DNA of 42,657 bases from Pelargonium nanum (lineage: Eukaryota > Streptophyta > Magnoliopsida > Geraniales > Geraniaceae), in the NCBI GenBank assembly GCA_036897485.1, contig JAYMTF010000252.1, positions 1 to 42,657 on the forward strand. Direction: 5' to 3'. Of the stretch, positions 23,025 to 34,387 are shown one piece after another (the first letter of the stretch is position 1; each line of letters starts with the position of its first letter). A model generated the notes under the pieces. It did not search any database and was not told the DNA's origin. It saw only the letters and a list, made by a program, of their open reading frames with translations. A program made the translations under genes and the position numbers.

Positions 23025-26000
23025 ATGGGTTGTGTTTATTCAAGAGCTTGTATCGGTGAGATTTGTGCTCCGAGGGAGGGTCGGGTCAAGGACACTGGAA
23101 ATGCGAGATCATCTGGTTTCCCTGTGTTCTCACCTGCATCTTCAGATGCGCAGGAAGGTGAAATCAGAGACCAAATCAACCAATTGAGCTTGAACCGAGA
23201 CTCGGAGGCCGGGATCACCAGGCTCCGGAGGGTTTCGTCGCAGTTTCTGCCTCCAGATGGGTCTCGGACGGTCAAGGTTGCATCGGAAAATTACGAGCTC
23301 CGGTACTCGTTTCTGTCCCAGAGAGGTTACTACCCGGACGCTCTGGATAAGGCTAACCAGGACAGTTTCTGCATCCACACCCCGTACGGGACGAACCCAG
23401 ATGACCATTTCTTCGGTGTTTTCGATGGTCATGGAGAATTCGGAGCTGAGTGTTCACAGTTTGTGAAGAGAAGGTTGTGTGAGAATTTGCTTAGGAATAG
23501 CCGGTTCCATGTCGATGCTGTGGAGGCTTGTCACGCTTCGTTCCTGACCACGAATTCGCAGCTGCATGCTGATATTCTTGATGATAGCATGAGTGGAACT
23601 ACTGCAATTACCGTGTTGGTTCGGGGTAGGACTTTGTATGTTGCCAATTCGGGTGATTCCCGAGCTGTTATAGCCGAGAAGAGAGGGGATAATATTGTGG
23701 CGGTAGACTTGTCGATTGATCAAACACCATTTAGACCTGATGAGCTCGAGCGGGTTAAGCTGTGTGGAGCTAGGGTTCTTACCTTGGATCAGATTGAAGG
23801 GCTGAAGAATCCTGATGTGCAATGTTGGGACACTGAAGAAGCGGATGATGGCGATCCCCCGAGATTGTGGGTGCCAAATGGGATGTATCCGGGTACAGCT
23901 TTTACGAGAAGTATTGGTGATTCAATTGCAGAGACAATTGGAGTTGTTGCTACCCCGGAAATTGTTGTTCTGGAGCTGACACCAGAGCATCCTTTCTTTG
24001 TGATTGCAAGTGATGGGGTGTTCGAGTTTCTTTCTAGCCAAACTGTGGTTGAGATGGTAAGGTATCTTTCTCTTCCGTTTTGTTGCAACTAGAAATATTT
24101 TAGTTCATTGTCTTCTATATAGCACGATAATATTCATTTGACGTGCGGACACTGCTTGTGAATGAGTTCTTTCACAGGCACTGGTAATAATTCATTGCCG
24201 AAGTTCAAAGCCTAAAACTATAGAATATTATAGATTGCTTAGGGTTTTATTACGAAGTAATGACCAATGTTCCTGCAAGTAGCATTTTCCAAGATGATTT
24301 ATCTATTTTACCTTTTTCTAACACTGGAAAGCATTTCCCATTTGCAAAGTTGACTCTGGAAAGAATAAGTAATTTTCCACTATCATAAATGAACTTTCTT
24401 CTGACCCGGGAGATATTTGGTTAATTTTTCTTGGTGCGCAAGACTGCAGAAAACATGGAAAAGTAACGGGAATTTATTTACCATATAACTAATGAAGTCG
24501 AAGAAGCATTGTCATTATTGTTGAGAAAATGTTCAACGTGAGAAGATAGAAGCATGCATGTTTTGGTTATGATAATTGGGTGTTCAAGATGAACATTTTA
24601 TGTAAAGCATCTTTCTTTTTCTTAATGTTTATTTTACTTCGGATCTCGTAATTTTCACGTGACTGTGTTCTCTTACATGGATATCCACATGTAAAACGCT
24701 ATCTAATTTAGATCAAGTAGAGTAATTGAATAATGCTTCTTCGATAAAAGCACGTTAGATATTGTTGTTAACTTACTAGATGATGGATTCCATATTTTCC
24801 TCATTATGGTAATGATAATATGTCTTATACTTGAGTAGTTACTGCCATTCATTAGACTTGGCCTACTTGGACACCGAGACAGTTGAAGTGCATAACTCAT
24901 TTAAAGCGTTTTCCTTTGTTATTTTCCCACTATTATGATGATCCTTTTGAAGTTTCAACACGGTTTTTTGTCGTATTAGAAAAGTTTTTGTAAGCGTTAT
25001 ATCCTGTTGACTTGATCTATTGTAATAACTTCTCTTTACTCTTGACATTTGGCCTTCTCATACCTGTTAACATTTATCCCGTACTGACATATATGGTTAA
25101 CTAACAATGCCAAATCTCTTTTGCTTTTTGGAGCAACTTTCATTGCATGATCATATTACTATAAAGTAAAAACTTACCATACTGGCATTCATCCAAAAGT
25201 TTCCCACGTCATCATAGTTGTCTCTTATCACTTAACCTTCTGCATCCGTTAAGCATCGATAACCAGTAACCACGTAGAAAGCTAGGCACTTCAACTGAAA
25301 AGGTTCAATAAATATTACTATACGTGTGATAGAGTAAAAAATGGCTATTATTATTTATTACTTATGAGGTTTACAATGAGGAACAATCAAATGGGGATTA
25401 AGGCCATCTTAGAGGGACTAGCACAGTGGATGTTTGTTAATCTCTATTTGCACATATTCTGTTCTTATCTACTTCGAGTTTGCAACTCTATCTCAAAATG
25501 AGACTCCACTTTCTCCAAAAAAAATTGTCCCTAAATGTTTCCACTTTCTTTTTTGGTAAATTAGTTATGGTTGAGTTTGTCACAACAAGAGCACATGACT
25601 AATCCTAACCACGTATCCTTAATTATTTCAAAAATAAACAAAGTGGGTGCTCATTTTGGGACAAAATGAGTATTTTTCTAAATTGCAATCAAATAATTAC
25701 ATATAGACAGGGTAATAGAATTTGGATTTTACTTTTCGTTGGAAGTATGTGGCATAGATTATCAGATAAAATAAATGTCTGAAGCGCTTGATGTGTGCAC
25801 TTGATCAAATCAAATGGTGGCTTATAGTTCTTTATTCTTATGATATGCCACAAAGATGTTTGTTATTTGTTTTCTTTTTAAAAGTTCTACTCTTGTTATT
25901 TACTCCCATTTGAGCCGAATCTTGACTTTGATTCTAATGTTTTCATTTAACGATACAAACTTAACAATCATCCTATCGTCTCCTCTCAAAGGGAGTTGTC

Positions 26001-29000
26001 TCATGGAAAAGAAATATGGAATTTATGCTTCGTTCATTTTCTATGTTTATCGTCAAAGTTCCTCATATTGTGTATGTATTTCCAGGTTGCAAAATTTAAA
26101 GATCCACGCGATGCATGTGCTGCCATTGTCGCAGAATCTTATCGGCTGTGGCTGCAATATGAAACTCGTACAGATGACATTACTGTGATTGTTGTTCATG
26201 TTAATGGGCTGAGCAATGTAAGAGGGTTTGATGTCCAAAACATGTTCAATTAAGTTCATATGTTTACAATGTATCATGCACTACTACTGTTTCATTTACT
26301 ACTGGATTATTAGTGAACTAGTGTTATCTATAATTTTCTCGTCAGACTGCTGCATCTATATCAGCAAGTCCTGGTTCCGTCTTTAGGCCCCCTGGGCGTC
26401 AAGTTATGGAGGTAACTGGGGCGGAATCTCCCTCTGTTGGCTGGAGCTCTAGAAATCAACGTGCAAGGACTGACTTATCAAGGGCACGACTCCGTGCCAT
26501 TGAAAGTTCTTTAGAGAAAGGGCCAGTTTGGGTTCCTCCATCTGCAGCTAACCGGAAGACTTGGGAAGAAGAGGTATCAAAATATTTCTTAGCAGTGAGT
26601 ATATATTCCAAAGGTCCCTGTGGGTGCTAATCCTTTTTCATATGTGACAGGCACACATTGAACGGGCGTTGCATGACCATTTCCTTTTCAGAAAGCTCAC
26701 TGATTCCCAGTGCCATGTTTTATTGGATTGCATGCAAAGACTTGAGGTCCAACCAGGAGATGTTGTGGTTCAACAGGTTGACTTCTTTTCAGATCTTGTT
26801 TAGTACTCCCCGTCCCAAACCAAGTGATATGTTTCCATTTTTTGTATAAATTAATGATAATTTCATTATTGCGTAATTTTCTCCCATGACTTTGTTGTGA
26901 CAAGCTCAAGTGGTTCTAACTTACTTATTTTGGGGATATTATTGGTAATAATGTTTAGCTAACTTACTAAAAATGAAAGAGGTAGAGTTGACATTTTGGG
27001 GACTCATTATATATGTGGGTTAGATTGTTGTTTGATATTAAGGTTTGTGTTCATGATGCTGAACTCCTGGTACCAACTGCCTTTGGGTTTCATGAGCAAG
27101 TAAAAGACAATGTTTTTCATTTGAAATGCTAATTCAGCGTGACTTGTCACTGCAAAGAGGTCTAATGATTATCATGTTTTGCAGGGTGGTGAAGGTGATT
27201 GTTTTTATGTTGTTGGCAGTGGAGAATTCGAGGTTTTAGCAACCCAGGTGCTCATTTCTGACATATATGGTCGCTTCAGCTTCCTTTAATATTTTTTAGA
27301 TTCATTGTTTTTAAAGAATAAATGCAATTTTTTTTGTCATACTCTATCAAGATCATCTTTGTTCTTATTCCTGAATGATATCTTTGGACTGTCATTTTAG
27401 AGTTTGTTTTAAGTTCACGCATGCTCTTGCTCTACAAACTTCTTGTGTGCATTGTTAATCGAGTATTATCATAGCAGGAAGAGAAAAATGGAGAGGTGCC
27501 AAGGGTTTTGCAGCGTTACACCGCTGAAAAATTATCGTCCTTTGGTGAGCTGGCATTAATGTGAGATATTTACATTTTAACTACATTATTTAAATGATAA
27601 TTCATTTTCTTCTTAGTTACTTATTGAGTATCAGCAGGAACGTGAATCCAGTTTTTACAAGTTGATGAATGTTCATGTTAATGAAAATTGATGTAACAGC
27701 TAAACTTGTGCACAGATATCCTAATTTATATTATCAAAAAACATGGATTGAACTGACTATATGTATGATAAGGATGAGAAGGCTTTCTTATTATAAATAT
27801 ATTGCAAGTTGATTCAATTGATAGCTCTTAGGCTATGTCGTGTAAGTGGAAATGTTAGTGTGACTATGGTACTTTAGTTTTGACCAGTTGATGAGATGTT
27901 TACCTAAATGAAAATTGCCATAACAACTAAACAAGTTCACTGATAAGTGATAACCAAAGTTAGATTGTGAAAACATTGATTAAACTGTTCTATTACTATG
28001 TAGAAAGGACTAAAACACTTTTTGATTATCAATCATTGACCTACAACCTTTGGGTTCGATTTTGACCATTCTTTTACTGTTGTCAATTTTGGAATTATTC
28101 ATATTATGATTTATATATGAGGCATGTCATTGCAGGTATAACAAGCCTCTTCAGGCTTCAGTTCGTGCTGTGACAAATGGAACTCTCTGGGCTCTAAGAA
28201 GAGAAGATTTTCGAGGAATTCTAATGTCAGAATTTTCAAATTTGTCATCCTTGAAGTTGCTCCGATCAGTAGATCTTCTTTCAAAGTTGACCATCTTACA
28301 GCTGAGTCACATTGCAGAGTCTCTGTCTGAAGTTTCCTTCTCAGATGGGCAGACAATTGTAGATAGGGTTAGCTTACTTTCGGAAAGATCATATTTCCTT
28401 GCCTACTTTTTCTTCTATCTTATTAATTCCAACATGTACTTGCAGAAAAAGGGCCTCTCTGAATTGTACCTCATTCAGAAGGGACGAGTGAGTATCACTT
28501 TTGACTCAGGCTTAATGAGAAATCCAAATGTCTGCAGTCTCAAGTCTGATAATGAGGAGGATGATAATATGGAGACCGATAAAGAGATTACAGTAGAGAA
28601 GGCAGAAGGGAGCTATTTTGGTGAATGGGCACTTCTAGGTGAACATGCAGGTTCAATAAGTGCAGTTGCAGTGGGTGATGTTGTGTGTGCCTTTTTAACA
28701 AAGGAAAAGTTTGATTCGGTTGTTGGTCCTTTGACAAAGCTTTCACATGAAGATCAAAAGTATGTTCTAATTTCTTGTAGTAAATGGTTTAGGCTATTTT
28801 TTATTTTACCTTTCAACATCCATACTGAATTGTTCTACAAGTTCCAAAACAAGGAAGAAAATTGGCTCTGGCTTGACAGTTCTTTTATATACCTCTTCTT
28901 TTTATCTTTGATTTACTTCAAAGATATCTATATAGAAAATACTATCTATATCTGAAGTCATTCTTGTAGCTAATGCTCATTATTCATATCTCTTAGGTCA

Positions 29001-31692
29001 AAGGACTATTCTTCAGAGCTTCCCAAGGAATGCTTAAAAAATGTCGATCCTTCAACTCTTGCTAATGTCAAGCTGTCTGATTTGGTAGGTGGCATATCTG
29101 GTTTTCAATTACTATTACTACTATCTTCTTCTGAATTAAGAACTGGTTCAGAATTCATTTAATGATATTTGCTGTTTAGGAGTGGAAAACGGGATTATAT
29201 TCAACCGACTGCAGTGAGATTGGGCTCGTGCTTCTTAGAGAGTCAGGTTGGTTTTTCTGTTCCATATCACGAGGACAATCATACATTAAAACATGCCACC
29301 TGACAATATTCCTTGATGCGAACAGTTTTCTAAAGTAGGTTTTCTTCTCCAGTAGTAAACGGTATTCTAAAAAAGATTCTGTGTGTTCTAATTCTTGTTA
29401 CCAAACTGTGCACTAAAATGAAAGTCATGTAATTTTCATGAATTAACTAAAAGAACAACAAAAGGAGCTGATCACATACTTGTGCAGATTGAGGACATGT
29501 AGTTGCTTTTGGGGAGTTATATTGTAAGTACTTAAATACTGACGAAATGCTTCTTGAATTTTCTTGGCTATCAGAAAATTTGCTTAGCTTGAAAAGATTT
29601 TCGAAGCAGAAGATCAAAATGCTGGGGAAGGAGGCACAAGTTTTGAAAGAGAAGAATCTAATGAAGAGTTTGAGTGCTTCTGCTTGTGTACCCCAGGTTT
29701 TGTGCACATGTGCTAACCACACACATGCTGGCATATTGTTAAACACATGCCTTGCTTGCCCCTTGGCTTCAATACTTCACAATGCACTCGATGAACAGTC
29801 TGCACGGTTCTGTGCTGCCTCTGTCGTTATTGCCCTGGAAGATTTACACAAGGTTTTGTTCATAATGCTTCTTTCACTTAATTTTCTATTTGTTCATCTT
29901 CCATTTTGTCTTCTATATTTGTCCAAGTATAACTGTCATAATACTCTCCTAATCCCCTTGCTTGTTCGAATTTCAGAATGGTGTTCTCTACAGAGGCGTG
30001 TCTCCTGACGTCCTAATGCTTGATCAAACCGGACACTTACAGGTCGGTAAACTTCATCTTATATTGCATTGCTAATGCAGAGATGTAATTTCAACCGTAT
30101 TGAACGTAGTTTTTTTTCTTAAGATGAACAAAACTCATGAATAGGTATTAATCTTGTATAAATGAATAAATGTAACTATGAATAATATATGGAAAAGAAG
30201 ATTGCACAAAAGTGAGTCAGCTTTTTGTAAGTACAAGGCACACAGCATCTAGTTCTTGTGCTGGCAAACATGTTCAATCAAAACTCAAAACATTGCGAAC
30301 AAGAATAAACAAAACAATCATCAATATGCCAAGTTAGTGAAGTTACTATCCCATGCAAAGACAGAACATCTCTGGATCAAAATATTCATACTCAGAATAT
30401 TCTGACATGTGGGTATCCAAGAAAAAACTATGCTACCCTTGGAAGGGGCCTTTGGGAGCCAAATCTCTGTCCAAGGGTAGAAGTAGAATTTTGACCCGGA
30501 GCTCCTGAAACAGTGAAATGTGATTTAAACATGAAACCTATGATTGTTTTGTTCAACAAACTCTAGTAACCATCCTCTCCCTATCCTCTAACCTTGGCTC
30601 CATAACAGTTTCTATAAACTGCCAACCAAGTCTAACCATAATTCACTGAAGATTGATGAGAGTATGAATTCCGGTCAGCAACCAATCAATCCTCAGCGTG
30701 ACATGTTGTCACACTCCAAACTTCTGTCTAAATGTAGCAAAACTTGTATCCATGTATAGCAAAATGGATTTGCACTTACTGGTTTTCACTTGTCGTAATG
30801 TAGCTTGTAGACTTCAGATTTGGGAAGAAGCTATCTGGTGAGAGAACATTTACTATATGTGGAATGGCAGACTCATTAGCTCCAGAGATAGTACAGGGGA
30901 AGGGTCATGGTTTCTCTGCTGACTGGTAAAGTAACAACCTTAATTATAGTTCTCATTATGAGTATTCTATACTGTTTTCTAAGAATTCAAATTGTTCTAA
31001 TTATAGGAGAAATGTTATGAACTGTTCATATTTGCATATAAACATACATTGCACTATGACAAAAATGTTTAAACTTTCCAATTTTAATAGCATGGTTATT
31101 TGAGATATTGGAGAACATTAAAACAACCTCCTGTAGAAAAATGTACAAGAACCTTGATTCATTTAGTTTACCCTATATCTGCTTGAAAAATGTGTAGGTG
31201 GGCTTTGGGGGTCTTGGTCTATTTCATGCTACAAGGGGAAATGCCATTTGGGTCTTGGAGAGAAAGTGAGCTCGAAACATTTGCGAAAATTGCCAAAGGA
31301 CAACTAACGCTCCCGCAGACTTTCAGCCCTGAAGCAGTCGATCTCATTACCAAGGTTTCACTTAAATATACAATAATTCATTTTTACTTTTTTCTTCTAA
31401 TTATCTTACTCAAGCTTATTCTAATTTGAATAAACATTTTGGTCAGTTACTTGAGGTTGACGAAGACAGAAGACTAGGAAGCCAAGGTTCCAGTTCTGTC
31501 AAAAGTCATCCATGGTTTAAGGATGTCGATTGGGAAGCCATTACCGATGGTAGCACTCCTGTTCCTCCCGAGATCACATCTCGTATAGGTCAACATTTGG
31601 AAGGATACTCGGAAGATATCACTGTTTCTCAAGCACTGCCATCTCTGGACATGGAAGAACTCAACACCCCAGAGTGGCTCGATAACTGGTAG
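23025..31692 (+). CDS. PP2C / cyclic-nucleotide-binding / kinase fusion (plant PKG-type), 15 exons, 1077 aa
   Basis: Single-gene fusion matching Arabidopsis At2g20050; a rice homologue has been reported as cGMP-dependent kinase with phosphatase activity (from memory). Exons: 23025-24056, 26086-26217, 26346-26573, 26651-26776, 27185-27247, 27478-27560, 28136-28367, 28446-28759, 28997-29084, 29180-29246, 29575-29852, 29977-30042, 30804-30925, 31198-31354 and 31447-31692. The frame closes at 1,077 residues. MGCVYS at the N-terminus suggests myristoylation plus palmitoylation, so membrane attachment. PP2C (about 85-388) keeps VFDGHG (134-137), SGTTA, NSGDSRA, ASDGVFEF and TDDIT, so is probably active. 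CNB-A spans about 475-600 and CNB-B about 610-750. The kinase fold (about 770-1040) has K795 but YRGVSPDV in place of HRDLKPEN, and DFR for DFG. The start at 23025 is chosen because it is the first ATG in the long exon and gives the MGC signal. Confidence 0.94.
24057..26085. other. Intron 1 of the PP2C/CNB/kinase gene, 2,029 bp
   Basis: AT-rich and the longest intron of the gene; it splits the PP2C domain between GVFEFLSSQTVVEM and VAKFKDP. No independent gene is seen. It holds an inverted-repeat element at about 25491-25662. Confidence 0.7.
25491..25662. repeat. Short inverted-repeat (MITE-like) element in intron 1
   Basis: The left end reads TCTCAAAATGAGACTCCACT. The right end (about 25638-25662), in reverse complement, reads TCCCAAAATGAGCACCCACT. 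This is about 20 bp with roughly 80% match, spanning some 170 bp. The TCYCAAAATGAG core resembles Stowaway-type ends, but a clean TA duplication cannot be fixed. Confidence 0.45.
26806..27007. mobile_element. Stowaway-like MITE in intron 4 of the PP2C/CNB/kinase gene, about 202 bp
   Basis: The left end CTCCCCGTCCCAAACCAAGT is close to the classic Stowaway terminus CTCCCTCCGTCCCA. The right end in reverse complement gives ATGAGTCCCCAAAATGTCAA. TA dinucleotides flank both ends (26804-26805 and 27008-27009). No coding frame is present. The element makes up half of the intron (26777-27184). Confidence 0.65.
30043..30803. other. Intron 12 of the PP2C/CNB/kinase gene, 761 bp, with a stem-loop
   Basis: The intron falls between the catalytic-loop exon and the DFR exon. 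A perfect 11-bp inverted repeat (30433-30443 and 30470-30480) encloses 26 nt. Nothing else is recognised. Parts may derive from an old insertion, but no ends are visible. Confidence 0.55.
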
Positions 31693-34387
31693 AAACAAGG
31701 ATGCATTTGGGATCTCTGCTATTGGTATACATCTCTTATATAGTTTAGTTGAACGATAAAACCCAAGATTCTAAATCAGCAGAGAAAATGAGTAGCAAGT
31801 TGCAGATGTGAATTCCCATAATCATTTTTTTGTCAAATGGTACATGAAAGTAGTGTTCCGAACCTGTTGCCGGATTAACCAACTGAATGGAGAGGGAAGG
31901 CTAATAGAAAAAAATTCTCAATCTGTTCATTTTGGTGTATTTTAAATTTTCTCAGTTTTGTAAATACATATATGTGTAAATGAATGAGGGGTCTTTGGTT
32001 CTCAGCCAACAATCTGTAATGTAATGTGACTTCTGCTAATTTTATTGGTGTAGTAGATAAGGTGCCATGGATTGGGAAGTGGTTTCTTTGGGAACAATGG
32101 TAAATGGGTATAATATGACTCCATGAATTCATATTATTGGGAGCTGTTTATTGGAATATCTTTCAAATGTTATTAGAATATATATCCCCTTTGGATATAA
32201 ACACACACACACATTTCTACTTAATATCTTTTAAATGTTTGTTTTGTTATTGATAGTTCCAATCTTTTTTCAGTTATCAAGTGGATTTGTGTAACTAATT
32301 TGATGTAAATATGCTTAAAGTGGTTAAAAGGAAGTTCCGAAAGCTTTGTAATCGGAGAGGAGTTTCGTAGAACTCTCAAGACTTCATAATCTATGAGGAG
32401 TTTCACGATGATTTTGTTGTTGGTGGCTGGTCCGACTTTCATGAAGGGAGTTTACGTGGCGTCCGATGCTACATGTCATGTTACCATTTGTCGTCTAGAC
32501 TTATGATTTTTTAGTTAGCATCAATCATTTTATTTGGCGCAGTTGGTTATTCTAGCTGTGTGAGTGGGATGAGCCTTGGTGGTGGTGGTGTAAGAGACCA
32601 CTTTGGTTAAGAAGCTTTGTCTCTTTCCTTGAAAGATAGGATTTCGGCACCTTTCTGTATCAAAAAAAAAATTTATTTTATTTGTTTCATATAAATTTTA
32701 AGTAAAAATAATAAAAAATTTAGTAATTTCATTTGTGCAACGGATGAAATATAAACTAATTATACTTCAGTTTCTATATGATGCAACATTAATGTTTTAA
32801 TAGTCACACAGTACGTAGAAGATAGATGCATTGAAAGTCGTGTTTATCCCTTTTTTATAAATTTGTTCACACACTCTTGTAAACTTATCATATTTTAAAA
32901 ATAAAATAACATTAAATTATCAACAACAAAAATTATACTCATTTTAACTTGTGCCATTTCTTATAATTTGCATCTCTAAACATCTATTAATTGAATGCAT
33001 ATAAAAAAATAGATCAAATTAAAGTTAAAATGTCCAATAAATTCTACCAAAATAAACATATTTTGATACACTATTCATGCATGGAATAGAGGAATAATAT
33101 AAGGATATTATTATGAATCAAACATAAAATGCAGTATTGTTCAAGGATTATTTGATATGTTATTAGTTTATTAATTCAACTTTTATCAATCCATTAAATA
33201 AACAAAGATTAGAGGTAACTTATTTTCATTGACATTTGAACCTTCAATGAAACAAATGTCGTAAAAGAACAGGAGCAGAACAGGACCAGCTGCCCAACAA
33301 AATTAAACAGAAATTAATAATTATGTTGATAAAATAAAAAAAATATACATTATTTAATGAATTGGACCAACAATGCCAAAATAGTCCTTCATCTTATAAT
33401 AACGTAATTGACTTGTTATTCTATTTAAATATTAGGTCGTCGTTGTTTTGTGTATAGGAAAAGAGTTTGGATTTTACATACATTGGATTATTCATTTGTA
33501 AATTTAATAAAATACAAATTTAATATATATAAAAAATGAATATTAGAAAATTGAAGAAGTAAACAATTCAATTTTTTTAGTCGTGCCCACAACGTTAAAA
33601 AAATAGTAATTTACATAAAACTAAGAAAGTTTGTTTTAATATTGAATAAGTCAAATAAAGAGGACTCAGCTCTTACATCACCTTATGAATTATTATTATG
33701 ATATATGGTGGCATGTTGATAACTGTTAAATTAAATAATAATATATGAGTATATAACAAAATGTGCCTGCCTTTTTAGAATACAACCAAAAAAAAGAAAA
33801 AAAAAAGAAATTCTACAATGTATTTATTTATTTTATTTTATGTATACTACTTGTAATTAAAATGGAGTTGTTTGTATGATTATAATATTTATTGTTTTAA
33901 TTATGGTTTGCATTTTTTGTTTTGTTTGTGAAGTCAATAATGTTACTGAATTTGAGAAGCTCCATAATAATAATAATAATATTAATATTAATATTTTTAT
34001 TATTATGTATCATTGCAGATGTCATGAATTATTGGTTTGTGGATTAGCAGATTATTACAACCTGATTCTCTTCATTTCCTTCAAGAAAAAGAAAACAGTA
34101 ACATGCATGATTCACAAGACCAGGGTGGCATGCAATTTAATGGTACCTATGTTTTTCTTAAATTAATTTTATAATGCACAAACTTTTTATTTTATGCAAA
34201 AAGGAAATTTTCCATTTTTAGAAAATCATGAAACTTATGAAGAAAAAAAAGGGTTTAATTATACTTCTATAGTACCAATAACAAGAAGATGTTTGTTTAC
34301 AAGAATCCTATCTCTCTAATCAAGAAACTAAATTAAGAACATTAAACAAGAAACAGAACAAAAAAAAAACATACTAGGATTTGAGTT
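31693..34387. other. Convergent spacer between the fusion gene and the first ATL gene
   Basis: The first 400 bp or so is likely 3'UTR of the fusion gene. A SINE at 32537-32674 is the only defined element. The rest is very AT-rich (above all 32700-34000), with short AC (about 32202-32214) and AAT/ATT runs (about 33964-34008). No coding frame is recognised. Confidence 0.6.
32537..32674 (+). mobile_element. SINE-like retroelement with poly(A) tail and 10-bp target duplication
   Basis: The segment begins GCGCAGTTGGTTA, an A-box-like tRNA-type start, and ends CTGTATC plus A10 at about 32661-32671. The same 10 bases, ATTTTATTTG, lie immediately before it (32527-32536) and after the tail (32675-32684). 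Size (about 138 bp), A tail and perfect duplication are the hallmarks of a SINE. The B box is not clear: GGTGTAAGAGACC is at best degenerate. A very short retrocopy is the alternative. Confidence 0.75.

Noticed and set aside
28760-28955. Extension of exon 8 of the fusion gene through an open frame to 28955
   Set aside because: A donor lies at 28760 (CAAAA|GTATG), and splicing to 28997 restores the family sequence (KSKDYSSELPKECL); the read-through part is low-complexity Phe/Leu/Ile-rich.
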